From Variovorax boronicumulans (GTDB lineage: Bacteria > Pseudomonadota > Gammaproteobacteria > Burkholderiales > Burkholderiaceae_C), in contig NZ_VEDO01000001.1 in assembly GCF_007677875.1 (NCBI RefSeq), forward strand, positions 434,001 to 498,000: a stretch of 64,000 nucleotides of DNA, in the 5' to 3' direction. The notes beneath the pieces are model-generated. The model did not search any database and was not told where the DNA came from. It was given only the letters and a program-made list of their open reading frames with translations. Positions 51,534 to 60,087 of this stretch are shown here, in pieces (position 1 is the first letter of the stretch; the number at the start of each line of letters is the position of its first letter). A program made the position numbers and the translations under genes.

Positions 51534-52531
51534 ACAAGATGAGCACCCCCCGCATCGCCGTGCTGCTGGGCGACCCCAGCGGCGTCGGCCCCGAGATGGC
51601 CGTCAAGCTGCTCGCGCGCGAGCGCAACCGGCAGCAGGCCGACATTCTTTTGATCGCCGACAGCGCCGCGCTGGCCTCGGGCCAGTCCATCGCGGACCAG
51701 TCGCTCGACGTGCTGCGCGTGGAGCACCTGGACGCCGTGCGCCACGAGCCCGGCCGCATCACGCTGTTGCCTTGCGATGCGCTGGACGGCCGGCCCGTGC
51801 TCGGCGAATCCAACGAGGCCTCGGGCCGCGCCAGCATGCGTGCGCTGGATCTGGCCATCGACGCCGTGCGCGCGGGCCGCGCCGACGCCATCGTCTTCGC
51901 GCCGCTCAACAAACATTCGCTGCGCCTGGGCGGTCTCGTGCACGAGGACGAACTGCGGCACCTGCAGGAGCGCTTCGGCGTGCGCGGCTTCACGAGCGAG
52001 TTCAACCTGACGGGCGCGCTGTGGACCTCGCGCGTGACCTCGCACATCCCGCTCAAGGACGTGGCGGCGCACATTACGGGCGAGGGCGTGGCCGATGCCG
52101 TGCGCCTCATCGACGGCGCGTTGCGCAAGGCCGGTGTGGCCAGGCCGCGCATCGCGGTCTCGGGCCTGAACCCGCACGCGGGCGACGGTGGCTCCATCGG
52201 CATGGAGGAGATCGAGATCATCGCGCCGGCCGTGCAGCGCCTGCGCGCCGAGGGGCTGGACGCACGCGGCCCCTATTCGCCCGACACCGTGTTCATCGGT
52301 GCGCGGCGCGGCGATGTGGACGCCGTGGTCTCCATGTACCACGACCAGGGCCAGATCGCGATGAAGCTGATGGGCTTTGAGAAGGGGGTGACGCTGCACG
52401 GCGGGCTGCCCGTGCCCGTGGCCACGTCGGCCAGTGGCAGCGCCTTCGACATCGCGGGCCGTGGCATCGCGCAGATCGAGGGCCTGCAGGAGGCCTTCGA
52501 CCTGTGCGTGCGCATGGCGGCCGCGCGCTAG
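51530..52531 (+). CDS. PdxA-family NAD-dependent dehydrogenase/decarboxylase
   Basis: A 333-residue enzyme of the 4-hydroxythreonine-4-phosphate dehydrogenase family. Seen motifs: IAVLLGDPSGVGPEMAVKLLA, FAPLNKHSLRLGGL, LTGALWTSRVTSHIPLKDV, SGLNPHAGDGGSIGMEE and YHDQGQIAMKLMGFEKGVTL (metal-ligand His and Asp). It is coupled to a Bug receptor and divergent from LysR instead of lying next to rsmA, where pdxA for vitamin B6 commonly lies. It is therefore likely a catabolic PdxA2 or TphB-like enzyme. D-threonate/D-erythronate phosphate and aromatic cis-dihydrodiol acids are substrates of such homologues; no kinase or oxygenase gene is nearby. Confidence 0.82.
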   Translation: MNKMSTPRIAVLLGDPSGVGPEMAVKLLARERNRQQADILLIADSAALASGQSIADQSLDVLRVEHLDAVRHEPGRITLLPCDALDGRPVLGESNEASGRASMRALDLAIDAVRAGRADAIVFAPLNKHSLRLGGLVHEDELRHLQERFGVRGFTSEFNLTGALWTSRVTSHIPLKDVAAHITGEGVADAVRLIDGALRKAGVARPRIAVSGLNPHAGDGGSIGMEEIEIIAPAVQRLRAEGLDARGPYSPDTVFIGARRGDVDAVVSMYHDQGQIAMKLMGFEKGVTLHGGLPVPVATSASGSAFDIAGRGIAQIEGLQEAFDLCVRMAAAR

Positions 52532-52532
52532 A

Positions 52533-53525
52533 TCAGTCCACGCTGGCGCCGGACTCTTTCACGACCTTGCCCCACTTGGCCGTCTCGGCCTTGATGAAGG
52601 CGGCGAACTGCTCGGGCGTCTCCGCCACGACCTCGCCGCCCTGGGCGACGATCTTGGCCTTGACGTCGGGGTTGTTCAGCACCTTGACCAGCGCCTTGTG
52701 GAGCTGCGTGACGATGGGCGCGGGCGTGCCGGCCACGGCGAACAGGCCGAACCACGAGGTCGCCTCGTAGCCGGGAACGCCGGATTCGGCGACGGTCGGC
52801 ACGTCGGGCAGCTCGGGCGAGCGCTTGGCGGTCGTCACGGCGATGGCGCGCAGCTTGCCGGCGCGCACGTGCTGGATGGCCGAGGGCATGTTGTCGAACA
52901 TGATCGCGATCTGGTTGCCCAGCAGGTCGTTCACGGCCGGCGCGCTGCCCTTGTACGGGATGTGCACCATGTCCACCTTGGCCATGGACTTGAACAGCTC
53001 GCCCGACAGGTGGATGGAACTGCCGCTGCCCGAGGAGCCGAAGTTGACCTTGCCCGGGTGGGCCTTGGCATAGGCGATCAGCTCGGCCACGGTCTTGAAC
53101 GGCTGCGCAGGGTTGGCCACCAGCAGGTTGGGCACATTGGCCACGCGCGAGAGCGGCGCGAAGTCCTTGATCGGGTTGAACGGCATCTTCTTGTACAGCG
53201 CCTCGTTGATGGCGTGCGTGCCCACGGTGCCCATGAACAGCGTGTAGCCGTCGGCCTGGGCGCGAGCGGCCAGCTGGCCGCCGATGTTGCCGCCCGCACC
53301 CGCGCGGTTGTCGATGACCACGCTCTGGCCCAGTTCGGTCGAGAGCGCCTGGCCCACGATGCGGGCCAGGATGTCGGTGGTGCCGCCGGCCGAGAACGGC
53401 ACGATCATGGTGATGGGCTTGGTGGGGTAGGCCTGCGCGGCGGCGGGCAGCGGCAGCAGCGTGGCCGCGGCGGCCGAGGCCAGGGTGGCGAGCGCCAGGC
53501 GGCGCGAGGTGTGGCGGTGCGTCAT
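52533..53525 (-). CDS. Bug-family periplasmic receptor downstream of the pca operon
   Basis: Solute-binding protein of 330 residues. Signal: SRRLALATLASAAAATLLPLPAAAQA. Bug landmarks: YPTKPITMIVPFSAGGTTDILARIVGQAL, VVIDNRAGAGGNIGGQLAAR and RAGKLRAIAVTTAKRSPELPDVPTVAESG. It follows the SDR gene on the minus strand after 78 bases, so it is probably the last gene of the pca unit. In aromatic operons this type of receptor often binds an aromatic acid feeding the pathway, but no membrane partner is present. It ends 1 base from the convergent PdxA-family gene. Confidence 0.87.
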   Translation of the reverse strand: MTHRHTSRRLALATLASAAAATLLPLPAAAQAYPTKPITMIVPFSAGGTTDILARIVGQALSTELGQSVVIDNRAGAGGNIGGQLAARAQADGYTLFMGTVGTHAINEALYKKMPFNPIKDFAPLSRVANVPNLLVANPAQPFKTVAELIAYAKAHPGKVNFGSSGSGSSIHLSGELFKSMAKVDMVHIPYKGSAPAVNDLLGNQIAIMFDNMPSAIQHVRAGKLRAIAVTTAKRSPELPDVPTVAESGVPGYEATSWFGLFAVAGTPAPIVTQLHKALVKVLNNPDVKAKIVAQGGEVVAETPEQFAAFIKAETAKWGKVVKESGASVD

Positions 53526-53603
53526 GGTGGGTGTTCCTTGAAAAGGGGAAGGAAAGGCCGCGGCACCGCCCGCAGGGGCGGCGCTGCGCAGGATGGGCAG
53601 GGT

Positions 53604-54337
53604 TCAGATCGGCGCCACGCCCAGCGTGGTGCCTCCGCAGACGTACAGCACCTGGCCGGTCACGAAGCCGTTGTCGGGCGCCAGGAAGAACAGCACAGCG
53701 CGTGCGACGTCTTCCGGCGTGCCCATGCGGCCCACGGCGATGCTTTTCAGGATGCGTTCGGTCTGCGGTGCGCCTTCGGGGTTGCTGCTGCGGAACAGTT
53801 CGGTGGCAATGGGCCCGGGACCGATCGCGTTGACGGTGATCCGGTCGCGGCCGAGCTCCATGGCCAGGGTCCGCGTCAGGCCGATCAGCCCGGCCTTGGT
53901 GGCCGAATAGACGATGCGCTCGCCCTTGCCCAGCGCGGCGCGCGAGGACATGTTGACGATGCGCCCCTCGCCGCTGGCGCGCAGCGTGGGCAGGAAGGCC
54001 TGGACCAGCAGCATGGGCGCGCGCAGGTGCAGGCCCACCACGTCGTCGAGCTGGCTGCTGGTGGCCGTGTCGATGGTGCCGGGGCGCGTGGCGCCGGCGT
54101 TGTTGACGAGGGCCGTGACGTTGAAGCGCGCGGCGATGTCCTGCGCGGCCTGGCGCGTGGCGGTTTCGTTGGTCAGGTCGGCCTGGAAGGACTGCAGCAG
54201 CGGGTGGCTCCAGTCGGGCGGCGCGTGGTCGAGGTTGACCACGGCGCGGCCCTGGGCCAGCAGGGCTTCTGCAATCGCGCGGCCGATGCCGTTGCTGGCG
54301 CCGGAGACGACGGTGACGGGGGTGTTCTTCTCGATGC

Positions 54338-54341
<4 letters not shown>
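53604..54341 (-). CDS. Short-chain dehydrogenase/reductase inside the pca operon
   Basis: A 245-residue classical SDR. The NAD(P)-binding loop is SGASNGIGRAIAEAL, with NNAGATRPG following, the catalytic Ser in IVNMSSRAAL and the YxxxK pair in VYSATKAGLIGLTRTLAMELG. The end VLYVCGGTTLGVA fits the family. The GTG start overlaps the pcaF stop (GTGA) and was preferred to an upstream in-frame ATG that lies inside pcaF. Tight coupling to the thiolase gene suggests that its substrate is a ring acid, its alcohol or dihydrodiol, or a CoA-linked intermediate feeding into 3-oxoadipate. The specific reaction is unknown. Confidence 0.85.
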
Positions 54342-55555
<1,214 letters not shown>

Positions 55556-55559
55556 GGGA

Positions 55560-56210
55560 TCAGTCCTTGAGGAGGGGCAGGCCGACGAGCTGTTCCAGCT
55601 CGGCGTGGGACAGGCCGTCGACGGCCGAAACGAGGCGCACGCCATCGGGCGTGATGGCGAAGGTGGCGAGGTCGGTGTAGATGCGCTTGACGCAGGCCAG
55701 GCCCGTCAGCGGGTACGTGCACTGCTGGACGATCTTGCTGGCGCCCTGCTTGGTCAGCAGGTCCATCATGACCCAGGTCTGCTTGGCGCCGATGGCCAGG
55801 TCCATGGCACCGCCCACGGCCGGGATCGCGCCGGGCTCGCCCGTGCTCCAGTTGGCCAGGTCGCCCTGGGCCGAGACCTGGAAGGCGCCCAGCACGCAGA
55901 TGTCCAGGTGGCCGCCGCGCATCATCGCGAAGCTGTCGGCATGGTGGAAGTAGGCGCCGCCCGGCAGCAGCGTGACGGGTTGCTTGCCGGCGTTGATGAG
56001 GTCGTAGTCCTCGCTGCCTGCGGCAGGGGCCGGGCCCATGCCCAGGATGCCGTTCTCGCTCTGCAGGATGACCTCGCGCCCGGCCGGGATGTGGTTGGCC
56101 ACCAGCGTGGGCTGGCCGATGCCCAGGTTCACGTAGGCGCCGTCGGGGATGTCCTGGGCGACCAGGCGCGCCAGCGCGTCTTTGCTGCGTTTGGTGTAGG
56201 CCATGTTCAT
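55560..56210 (-). CDS. pcaJ: 3-oxoadipate CoA-transferase subunit B
   Basis: Beta subunit of the succinyl-CoA:3-oxoadipate CoA-transferase. The 216-residue protein shows RLVAQDIPDGAYVNLGIGQPTLVANHIP, the catalytic Glu in LQSENGILGMGP, AYFHHADSFAMMRGGHLDICVLGAFQVS and CTYPLTGLACVKRIYTDLA. The ATG overlaps the pcaI stop (ATGA). A second ATG two codons in is possible. It forms a heterotetramer with PcaI. Confidence 0.92.
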   Translation of the reverse strand: MNMAYTKRSKDALARLVAQDIPDGAYVNLGIGQPTLVANHIPAGREVILQSENGILGMGPAPAAGSEDYDLINAGKQPVTLLPGGAYFHHADSFAMMRGGHLDICVLGAFQVSAQGDLANWSTGEPGAIPAVGGAMDLAIGAKQTWVMMDLLTKQGASKIVQQCTYPLTGLACVKRIYTDLATFAITPDGVRLVSAVDGLSHAELEQLVGLPLLKD

Positions 56211-56908
56211 GCCGCCTTCTTGAAGCCGGCGGCCTGCGTGGCCACGCGGTCGATCTTGACGATCTTGCTGACGAAGATGCCGGGGGTGACGATGGCCTCG
56301 GGGTCCAGCGTGCCCAGTTCCACGACCTCGTGCACCGAGGCGATGGTGCGGCGCGCGGCCATGGCCATCACGGGGCCGAAGTTGCGTGCGGACATGCGGT
56401 AGGTGAGGTTGCCCCAGCGGTCGCCGCGCTCGGCCTTGACGAGGGCCACGTCGCCGTGGATCGGGTACTCCAGCACGTACTGCTTGCCGTTGATCTCGCG
56501 CGTCTCCTTGCCCTTGGCGAGTTCCGTGCCGTAGGCCGTGGGGCAGAAGAAGGCGCCGATGCCGGCGCCGGCGGCGCGCATGCGCTCGGCCAGATTGCCC
56601 TGCGGCACGATCTCCAGTTCGATCTTGCCGCTGCGGTACAGGTCGTCGAACACATGGCTGTCGACCTGCCGCGGAAAGCTGCAGATGATCTTGCGCACGC
56701 GGCCCGTGGCCAGCAGGGCTGCGAGGCCCGTATCGCCGTTGCCTGCGTTGTTGTTGACGACGGTGAGGTCGCGCGCGCCCTGGGCGATGAGCCCGTCGAT
56801 GAGCTCGGCCGGGATGCCGGCCGTGCCGAAGCCACCGATCAGCACGGTGGACCCGTCGCGCACGTCCGCCAGTGCGGACGCGACGGACTCTGCAATCTTG
56901 TCGATCAC
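56207..56908 (-). CDS. pcaI: 3-oxoadipate CoA-transferase subunit A
   Basis: Alpha subunit of 3-oxoadipate CoA-transferase. From GTG 56908 the 233-residue product reads like pseudomonad PcaI: STVLIGGFGTAGIPAELIDGLIAQGARDLTVVNNNAGNGDTGLAALL, SFPRQVDSHVFDDLYRSGKIELE and RWGNLTYRMSARNFGPVMAMAA. A GAGGAG site stands 6 bases before the GTG. It is the promoter-proximal gene of pcaIJF-SDR-Bug, divergent from an IclR-type regulator, with two palindromes between. It converts 3-oxoadipate to its CoA ester in protocatechuate or catechol catabolism. Confidence 0.93.
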   Translation of the reverse strand: MIDKIAESVASALADVRDGSTVLIGGFGTAGIPAELIDGLIAQGARDLTVVNNNAGNGDTGLAALLATGRVRKIICSFPRQVDSHVFDDLYRSGKIELEIVPQGNLAERMRAAGAGIGAFFCPTAYGTELAKGKETREINGKQYVLEYPIHGDVALVKAERGDRWGNLTYRMSARNFGPVMAMAARRTIASVHEVVELGTLDPEAIVTPGIFVSKIVKIDRVATQAAGFKKAA

Positions 56909-56921
56909 TGCAAGCTCCTCA

Positions 56922-56955
56922 AACAAATTTGTTCTACATGCGAACATTTGTTCGC
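56922..56955. promoter_or_regulatory. Paired palindromes, candidate PcaR-type operator
   Basis: AACAAATTTGTT (56922-56933, perfect) and GCGAACA-TT-TGTTCGC (56940-56955, perfect 7-bp arms) stand side by side between the pcaI and regulator starts. They share the core AACA-N-TTTGTT. This AT-rich stretch stands out from its GC-rich surroundings, and TATAGT follows at 56965-56970 for the rightward promoter. IclR/PcaR regulators bind such dyads. Confidence 0.65.
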
Positions 56956-56980
56956 TAAAAGAATTATAGTGAGCGCCCTC

Positions 56981-57781
56981 ATGGCCATTCACAACTCCCC
57001 AGACGCATTGGCGACACCGCGCCCCGGCGATGGCTACGTGCAGTCGTTCGCACGTGGCCTGGAAGTCATCCGTTCCTTCAGTGCGCAGGCGCCGCAGCAG
57101 ACGCTGAGCGAGGTGGCCGCGCGCACCGGCCTCACGCGGGCCGGCGCACGGCGCATCCTGCTGACGCTGCAGACGCTGGGCTATGTGGAAACCGACGGCC
57201 GGCTGTTCCGTCCCACGGCGCGGCTGCTGGACCTGGGCTTCGCCTACCTGTCGTCGCTGCCGATCTGGAACCTGGCCGAGCCGGTGATGGAAGACCTCGT
57301 GGGGCGCGTGCGCGAATCGAGTTCCGCCGCCGTGCTCGAGGGGCTGGACATCGTCTACGTGCTGCGCGTGCCCACACACAAGATCATGCGCACCAACCTG
57401 GGTGTGGGCTCGCGCCTGCCGGCGTTCTGGACTTCGATGGGCCGCGTGCTGCTGGCTGCCTTGCCCGAGGACGAACTGCGCGCCCGCCTGGCCCGTGTGC
57501 CGCGCGAGCGCCACACGGCCCACACCACGCTGGACGACGAAGGCCTGCTGGCGCGCATCCGCACGGTGCGCGAACAGGGCTGGTGCCTGGTGAACCAGGA
57601 GCTGGAGGAAGGCCTGATCTCCATCGCCGCGCCGCTGGTGGACCGCGCGGGCCGCACCGTGGCCGCGCTCAACGTGAGCGGCCAAGCCAACCGCACGAGC
57701 GAGGTGCAGATGCGTGAGGAGATGCTGCCCGCGCTGCTCGAAGCCGCACAGGCCATCGGGCAGAGAATGCTGCGCGGCTGA
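56981..57781 (+). CDS. pcaR: IclR-family regulator of the pca operon (PcaR type)
   Basis: A 266-residue regulator. The N-terminal winged helix contains YVQSFARGLEVIRSFSAQAPQQTLSEVAARTGLTRAGARRILLTLQTLGYVE, typical of PcaR/PcaU. The C-terminal effector domain contains GSRLPAFWTSMGRVLLAALPEDEL and NQELEEGLISIAAPLVDRAGRTVAALNVSG. The ATG at 56981 was chosen; a GTG four codons upstream is possible. It faces pcaI with two palindromes between. Activation by 3-oxoadipate would be expected from characterised PcaR proteins. It ends 10 bases from the convergent CoA-transferase gene. Confidence 0.87.
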   Translation: MAIHNSPDALATPRPGDGYVQSFARGLEVIRSFSAQAPQQTLSEVAARTGLTRAGARRILLTLQTLGYVETDGRLFRPTARLLDLGFAYLSSLPIWNLAEPVMEDLVGRVRESSSAAVLEGLDIVYVLRVPTHKIMRTNLGVGSRLPAFWTSMGRVLLAALPEDELRARLARVPRERHTAHTTLDDEGLLARIRTVREQGWCLVNQELEEGLISIAAPLVDRAGRTVAALNVSGQANRTSEVQMREEMLPALLEAAQAIGQRMLRG

Positions 57782-57791
57782 GCGCCATGGC

Positions 57792-59054
57792 TCAGGGGCT
57801 GGCCGCGTGCCCCGGGTCCGATCCCTCCGGGTGCTCGGGCGCGCTGGTGCCCGCGATCACGCCCAGCGCGCGCAGCTTGGCGATGGCAGCGTCGTCGAAG
57901 CCGGCCTCGCGCAGCAGCGCCTCGTTGTGCTCGCCCATGCGCGGTGCGGCGCGGTGCGGCAGTTTCCGGCCCGCGACGCGGATCGGGTTGGCGATCATGC
58001 GGGCGCTGCGGCCGTCGCCGTAGGCGAAGTCCACGACGCCGTCGCGCTCGTGCACGAAGGGGTTTTCCAGCGCCTGGGCCACGTCGAACACGGGGGACAC
58101 GGGCACCTTGCCCGACAGGCGCTCCAGCCACCAGGCGGTGGGCTGCTGCATGAGCGCGGCGTCCAGCAGTTCCTGCACCTGGGTGCGGTTCTTCAGGCGT
58201 GCGGCGAAGGTGGCCAGCTGCGGATCGTCCGCCCATTCCGGGTGGCCGAGTTCGCGCGCCAGCAGCGGCCAGAACTTCTCCTTGTTGCACATGATGAACA
58301 GCCAGCCATCCTGCGTGCGGTAGAGCTGGCTGGGCACCAGGCTGGGGTGGCCGCTGCGCGCCGTGCGGCCCGTGACGACATCGGCGTTGAGGTACCAGGT
58401 GCCGGGGTAGTTGAGGTTGTGCAGCGCCACGTCGAACAGCGAGGTGTCGATGTCCATGCCCTGGCCGCTCGCGCGCGCCTGCACCACGCCGGCCAGCAGG
58501 CCGAAGGCGGCTGCCAGGCCGGTCATGAGGTCGACGATGGACAGGCCGTAGCGCGTGGGCGGGCCGTCGGGCTCACCGGTCAGCGAGAGGTGGCCGGCCT
58601 CGGCCTGCATCAGGTAGTCGTAGCCCGGCCAGGCCTTGCGCGAGCCGCTGCGGCCATAGGCCGACAGGTGGGCGCAAACCAGGCGCGGGTTCGCGTCCTT
58701 CAGCTGCGCGTAGGTCAGGCCGAGCTTGTGCGGCAGGTCGCCGCGCAGGTTGTCGAGCAATGCGTCGGCGCCGGCCGCGAGCTTGCGCAGCACGGCCATG
58801 CCTTCGGGCTGCTTCAAGTCCAGCGTGAGGCTCTTCTTGTTGCGGTTGAAGGTCTGGAAGAAGTGGCTGTCGTCCGCGCCGAAGTAGTGCGGGCCGACAT
58901 GCCGGCCGACGTCGCCCCCGTCGTGGTGGTTCTCGATCTTGATGACCTCGGCGCCCAGGTCGGCCAGGTAGGAGGTGCCGAAGGGGCCGGCGCCGTATTG
59001 TTCGACGGCCAGTACGCGGAGGCCGGCGAGCGGCAGGGCGGGGGTCTCGGGCAT
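57792..59054 (-). CDS. Class III (CaiB/BaiF, Frc-type) CoA-transferase
   Basis: Transfers CoA between acyl-CoA and a carboxylic acid. The 420-residue protein has the family N terminus LAGLRVLAVEQYGAGPFGTSYLADLGAEVIKIE, SLTLDLKQPEGMAVLRKLA, and the nucleophilic Asp146 in GYDYLMQAEAG. DIDTSLFDVALHNLNY and GHPSLVPSQLYRTQDGWLFIMCNKEKFW follow. A GntR-type dyad ATTGTGCGGACAAT stands 19 bases upstream. It is divergent from, and probably co-regulated with, the acyl-CoA dehydrogenase operon beyond the GntR gene. It likely activates the imported acid. Confidence 0.88.
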   Translation of the reverse strand: MPETPALPLAGLRVLAVEQYGAGPFGTSYLADLGAEVIKIENHHDGGDVGRHVGPHYFGADDSHFFQTFNRNKKSLTLDLKQPEGMAVLRKLAAGADALLDNLRGDLPHKLGLTYAQLKDANPRLVCAHLSAYGRSGSRKAWPGYDYLMQAEAGHLSLTGEPDGPPTRYGLSIVDLMTGLAAAFGLLAGVVQARASGQGMDIDTSLFDVALHNLNYPGTWYLNADVVTGRTARSGHPSLVPSQLYRTQDGWLFIMCNKEKFWPLLARELGHPEWADDPQLATFAARLKNRTQVQELLDAALMQQPTAWWLERLSGKVPVSPVFDVAQALENPFVHERDGVVDFAYGDGRSARMIANPIRVAGRKLPHRAAPRMGEHNEALLREAGFDDAAIAKLRALGVIAGTSAPEHPEGSDPGHAASP

Positions 59055-59072
59055 GGTGCAGCAGTCCGGTTG

Positions 59073-59088
59073 AATTGTGCGGACAATT
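59073..59088. promoter_or_regulatory. Candidate GntR operator, copy 1
   Basis: AATTGT-GCGG-ACAATT is an inverted repeat with 6-bp arms, 19 bases before the CoA-transferase start and 40 bases beyond the GntR stop. It matches copy 2 near 60011 at 12 of 14 central positions. Confidence 0.7.
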
Positions 59089-59127
59089 GTAGGCTTGGCA
59101 CCTGCCCAAGCGCAACAGGGCGCGCGG

Positions 59128-59946
59128 CTACTGTTTCAATTCCATGCGGTAGCTGAAGCGGTCGCTGGGGTGGATGTTGTCGGCCACCTCCACCAGCTCG
59201 CCGCGGTCGCTGTAGTAGCGCCGCACGATGCGCAGCGCCGGCGCACCGGGTTCGCACTGCAGGCTGGCAGCGTCGTCCGCGGCCAGCACCACGCCCTGCA
59301 ACTCCTGCTCCACACGCTGGATCGAGATCTTGTACTCGCGCTCGATCAGCGCGTAGACCGCGGTCTTGCGGCCGCGCAGCTTGGCCTCGATGTCCTGCAG
59401 CATGGGGTTCAGGAAGATGCGCGTGATGCAGATCGGCCGCGCCGCCTTGCGCGCATTCGCCGCGCCGGGATGGTCGTGGCGCAGGCCCACGGCCAGCACC
59501 CATTCCTCGCCCGGCTCGGCGCCGAACTCCTGCGCCTGCGCGCGGCTCAGCGCGATGCGGCCCACGTAGAGCATGCGCAGCTCGGTGTCCTGCGCGTACT
59601 GGAACAGGTCGGTCAGCGAGCGCGCGTCGTGCTGGTAGCGCGCCGCGCCGGGCTGGGCGATCACCACCGTGCCCACGCGCTGGCGCCGCGTGACCAGGCC
59701 GGCCGTGGACAGCAGCCGGATCGCCGCGCGCGCCGTGAAACGGCTGATGCCGAACTGCTCGCAGAGCTCCACTTCGGTCGGCAGCCGCGCGCCGACAGGG
59801 TAGCGCCCGTCGGCGATGGCGCGGCGCAGCTCGCCCGCAATGCGCTGGTAGATGGGCTGGCCGCTGCCGCCCGGTTCGGCGGCTTCGGTGTCGTCGGCGG
59901 GGGCTGGCAGGGCCTGGTTCGCCAGGTCGTTCTTGGGGCGGCTCAT
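59128..59946 (-). CDS. GntR/HutC-family regulator with UTRA domain
   Basis: A 272-residue regulator. The N-terminal winged helix is GQPIYQRIAGELRRAIADGRYPVGARLPTEVELCEQFGISRFTARAAIRLL, followed by a UTRA effector domain (AAARYQHDARSLTDLFQYAQ to DNIHPSDRFSYRMEL). The first 25 residues are Pro/Ala/Asp-rich and probably disordered. ATG 59946 was chosen, since the rest of the upstream frame belongs to shadow sequence opposite the acyl-CoA dehydrogenase gene. It sits between two operator-like dyads and very likely represses both its neighbours and itself; the inducer is probably an acyl-CoA or the acid. Confidence 0.9.
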   Translation of the reverse strand: MSRPKNDLANQALPAPADDTEAAEPGGSGQPIYQRIAGELRRAIADGRYPVGARLPTEVELCEQFGISRFTARAAIRLLSTAGLVTRRQRVGTVVIAQPGAARYQHDARSLTDLFQYAQDTELRMLYVGRIALSRAQAQEFGAEPGEEWVLAVGLRHDHPGAANARKAARPICITRIFLNPMLQDIEAKLRGRKTAVYALIEREYKISIQRVEQELQGVVLAADDAASLQCEPGAPALRIVRRYYSDRGELVEVADNIHPSDRFSYRMELKQ

Positions 59947-60010
59947 GGGGAGAGTCTGCACCAGTTCGCCGCCGCTTCCGCGGTTGACAGTGCTGGGCGC
60001 AACCGTTAAT

Positions 60011-60024
60011 AATGTCCGGACAAT
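60011..60024. promoter_or_regulatory. Candidate GntR operator, copy 2
   Basis: AATGTCCGGACAAT contains the perfect palindrome TGTCCGGACA and resembles copy 1 at 59074-59087. It lies in the 141-base gap between the divergent GntR and acyl-CoA dehydrogenase starts. Confidence 0.7.
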
Positions 60025-60087
60025 AAAAGATTGTGAGTCGCAAATGATGCGTTCAATTTCAACCGCAAGCTGCAGACGAGGCCAGGC

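Noticed and set aside
57778-57795. CTGAGC-GCCATG-GCTCAG hairpin at the IclR/CoA-transferase junction as a terminator
   Set aside because: Only a 6-bp stem, no T-run on either side, and partly inside the IclR stop region.
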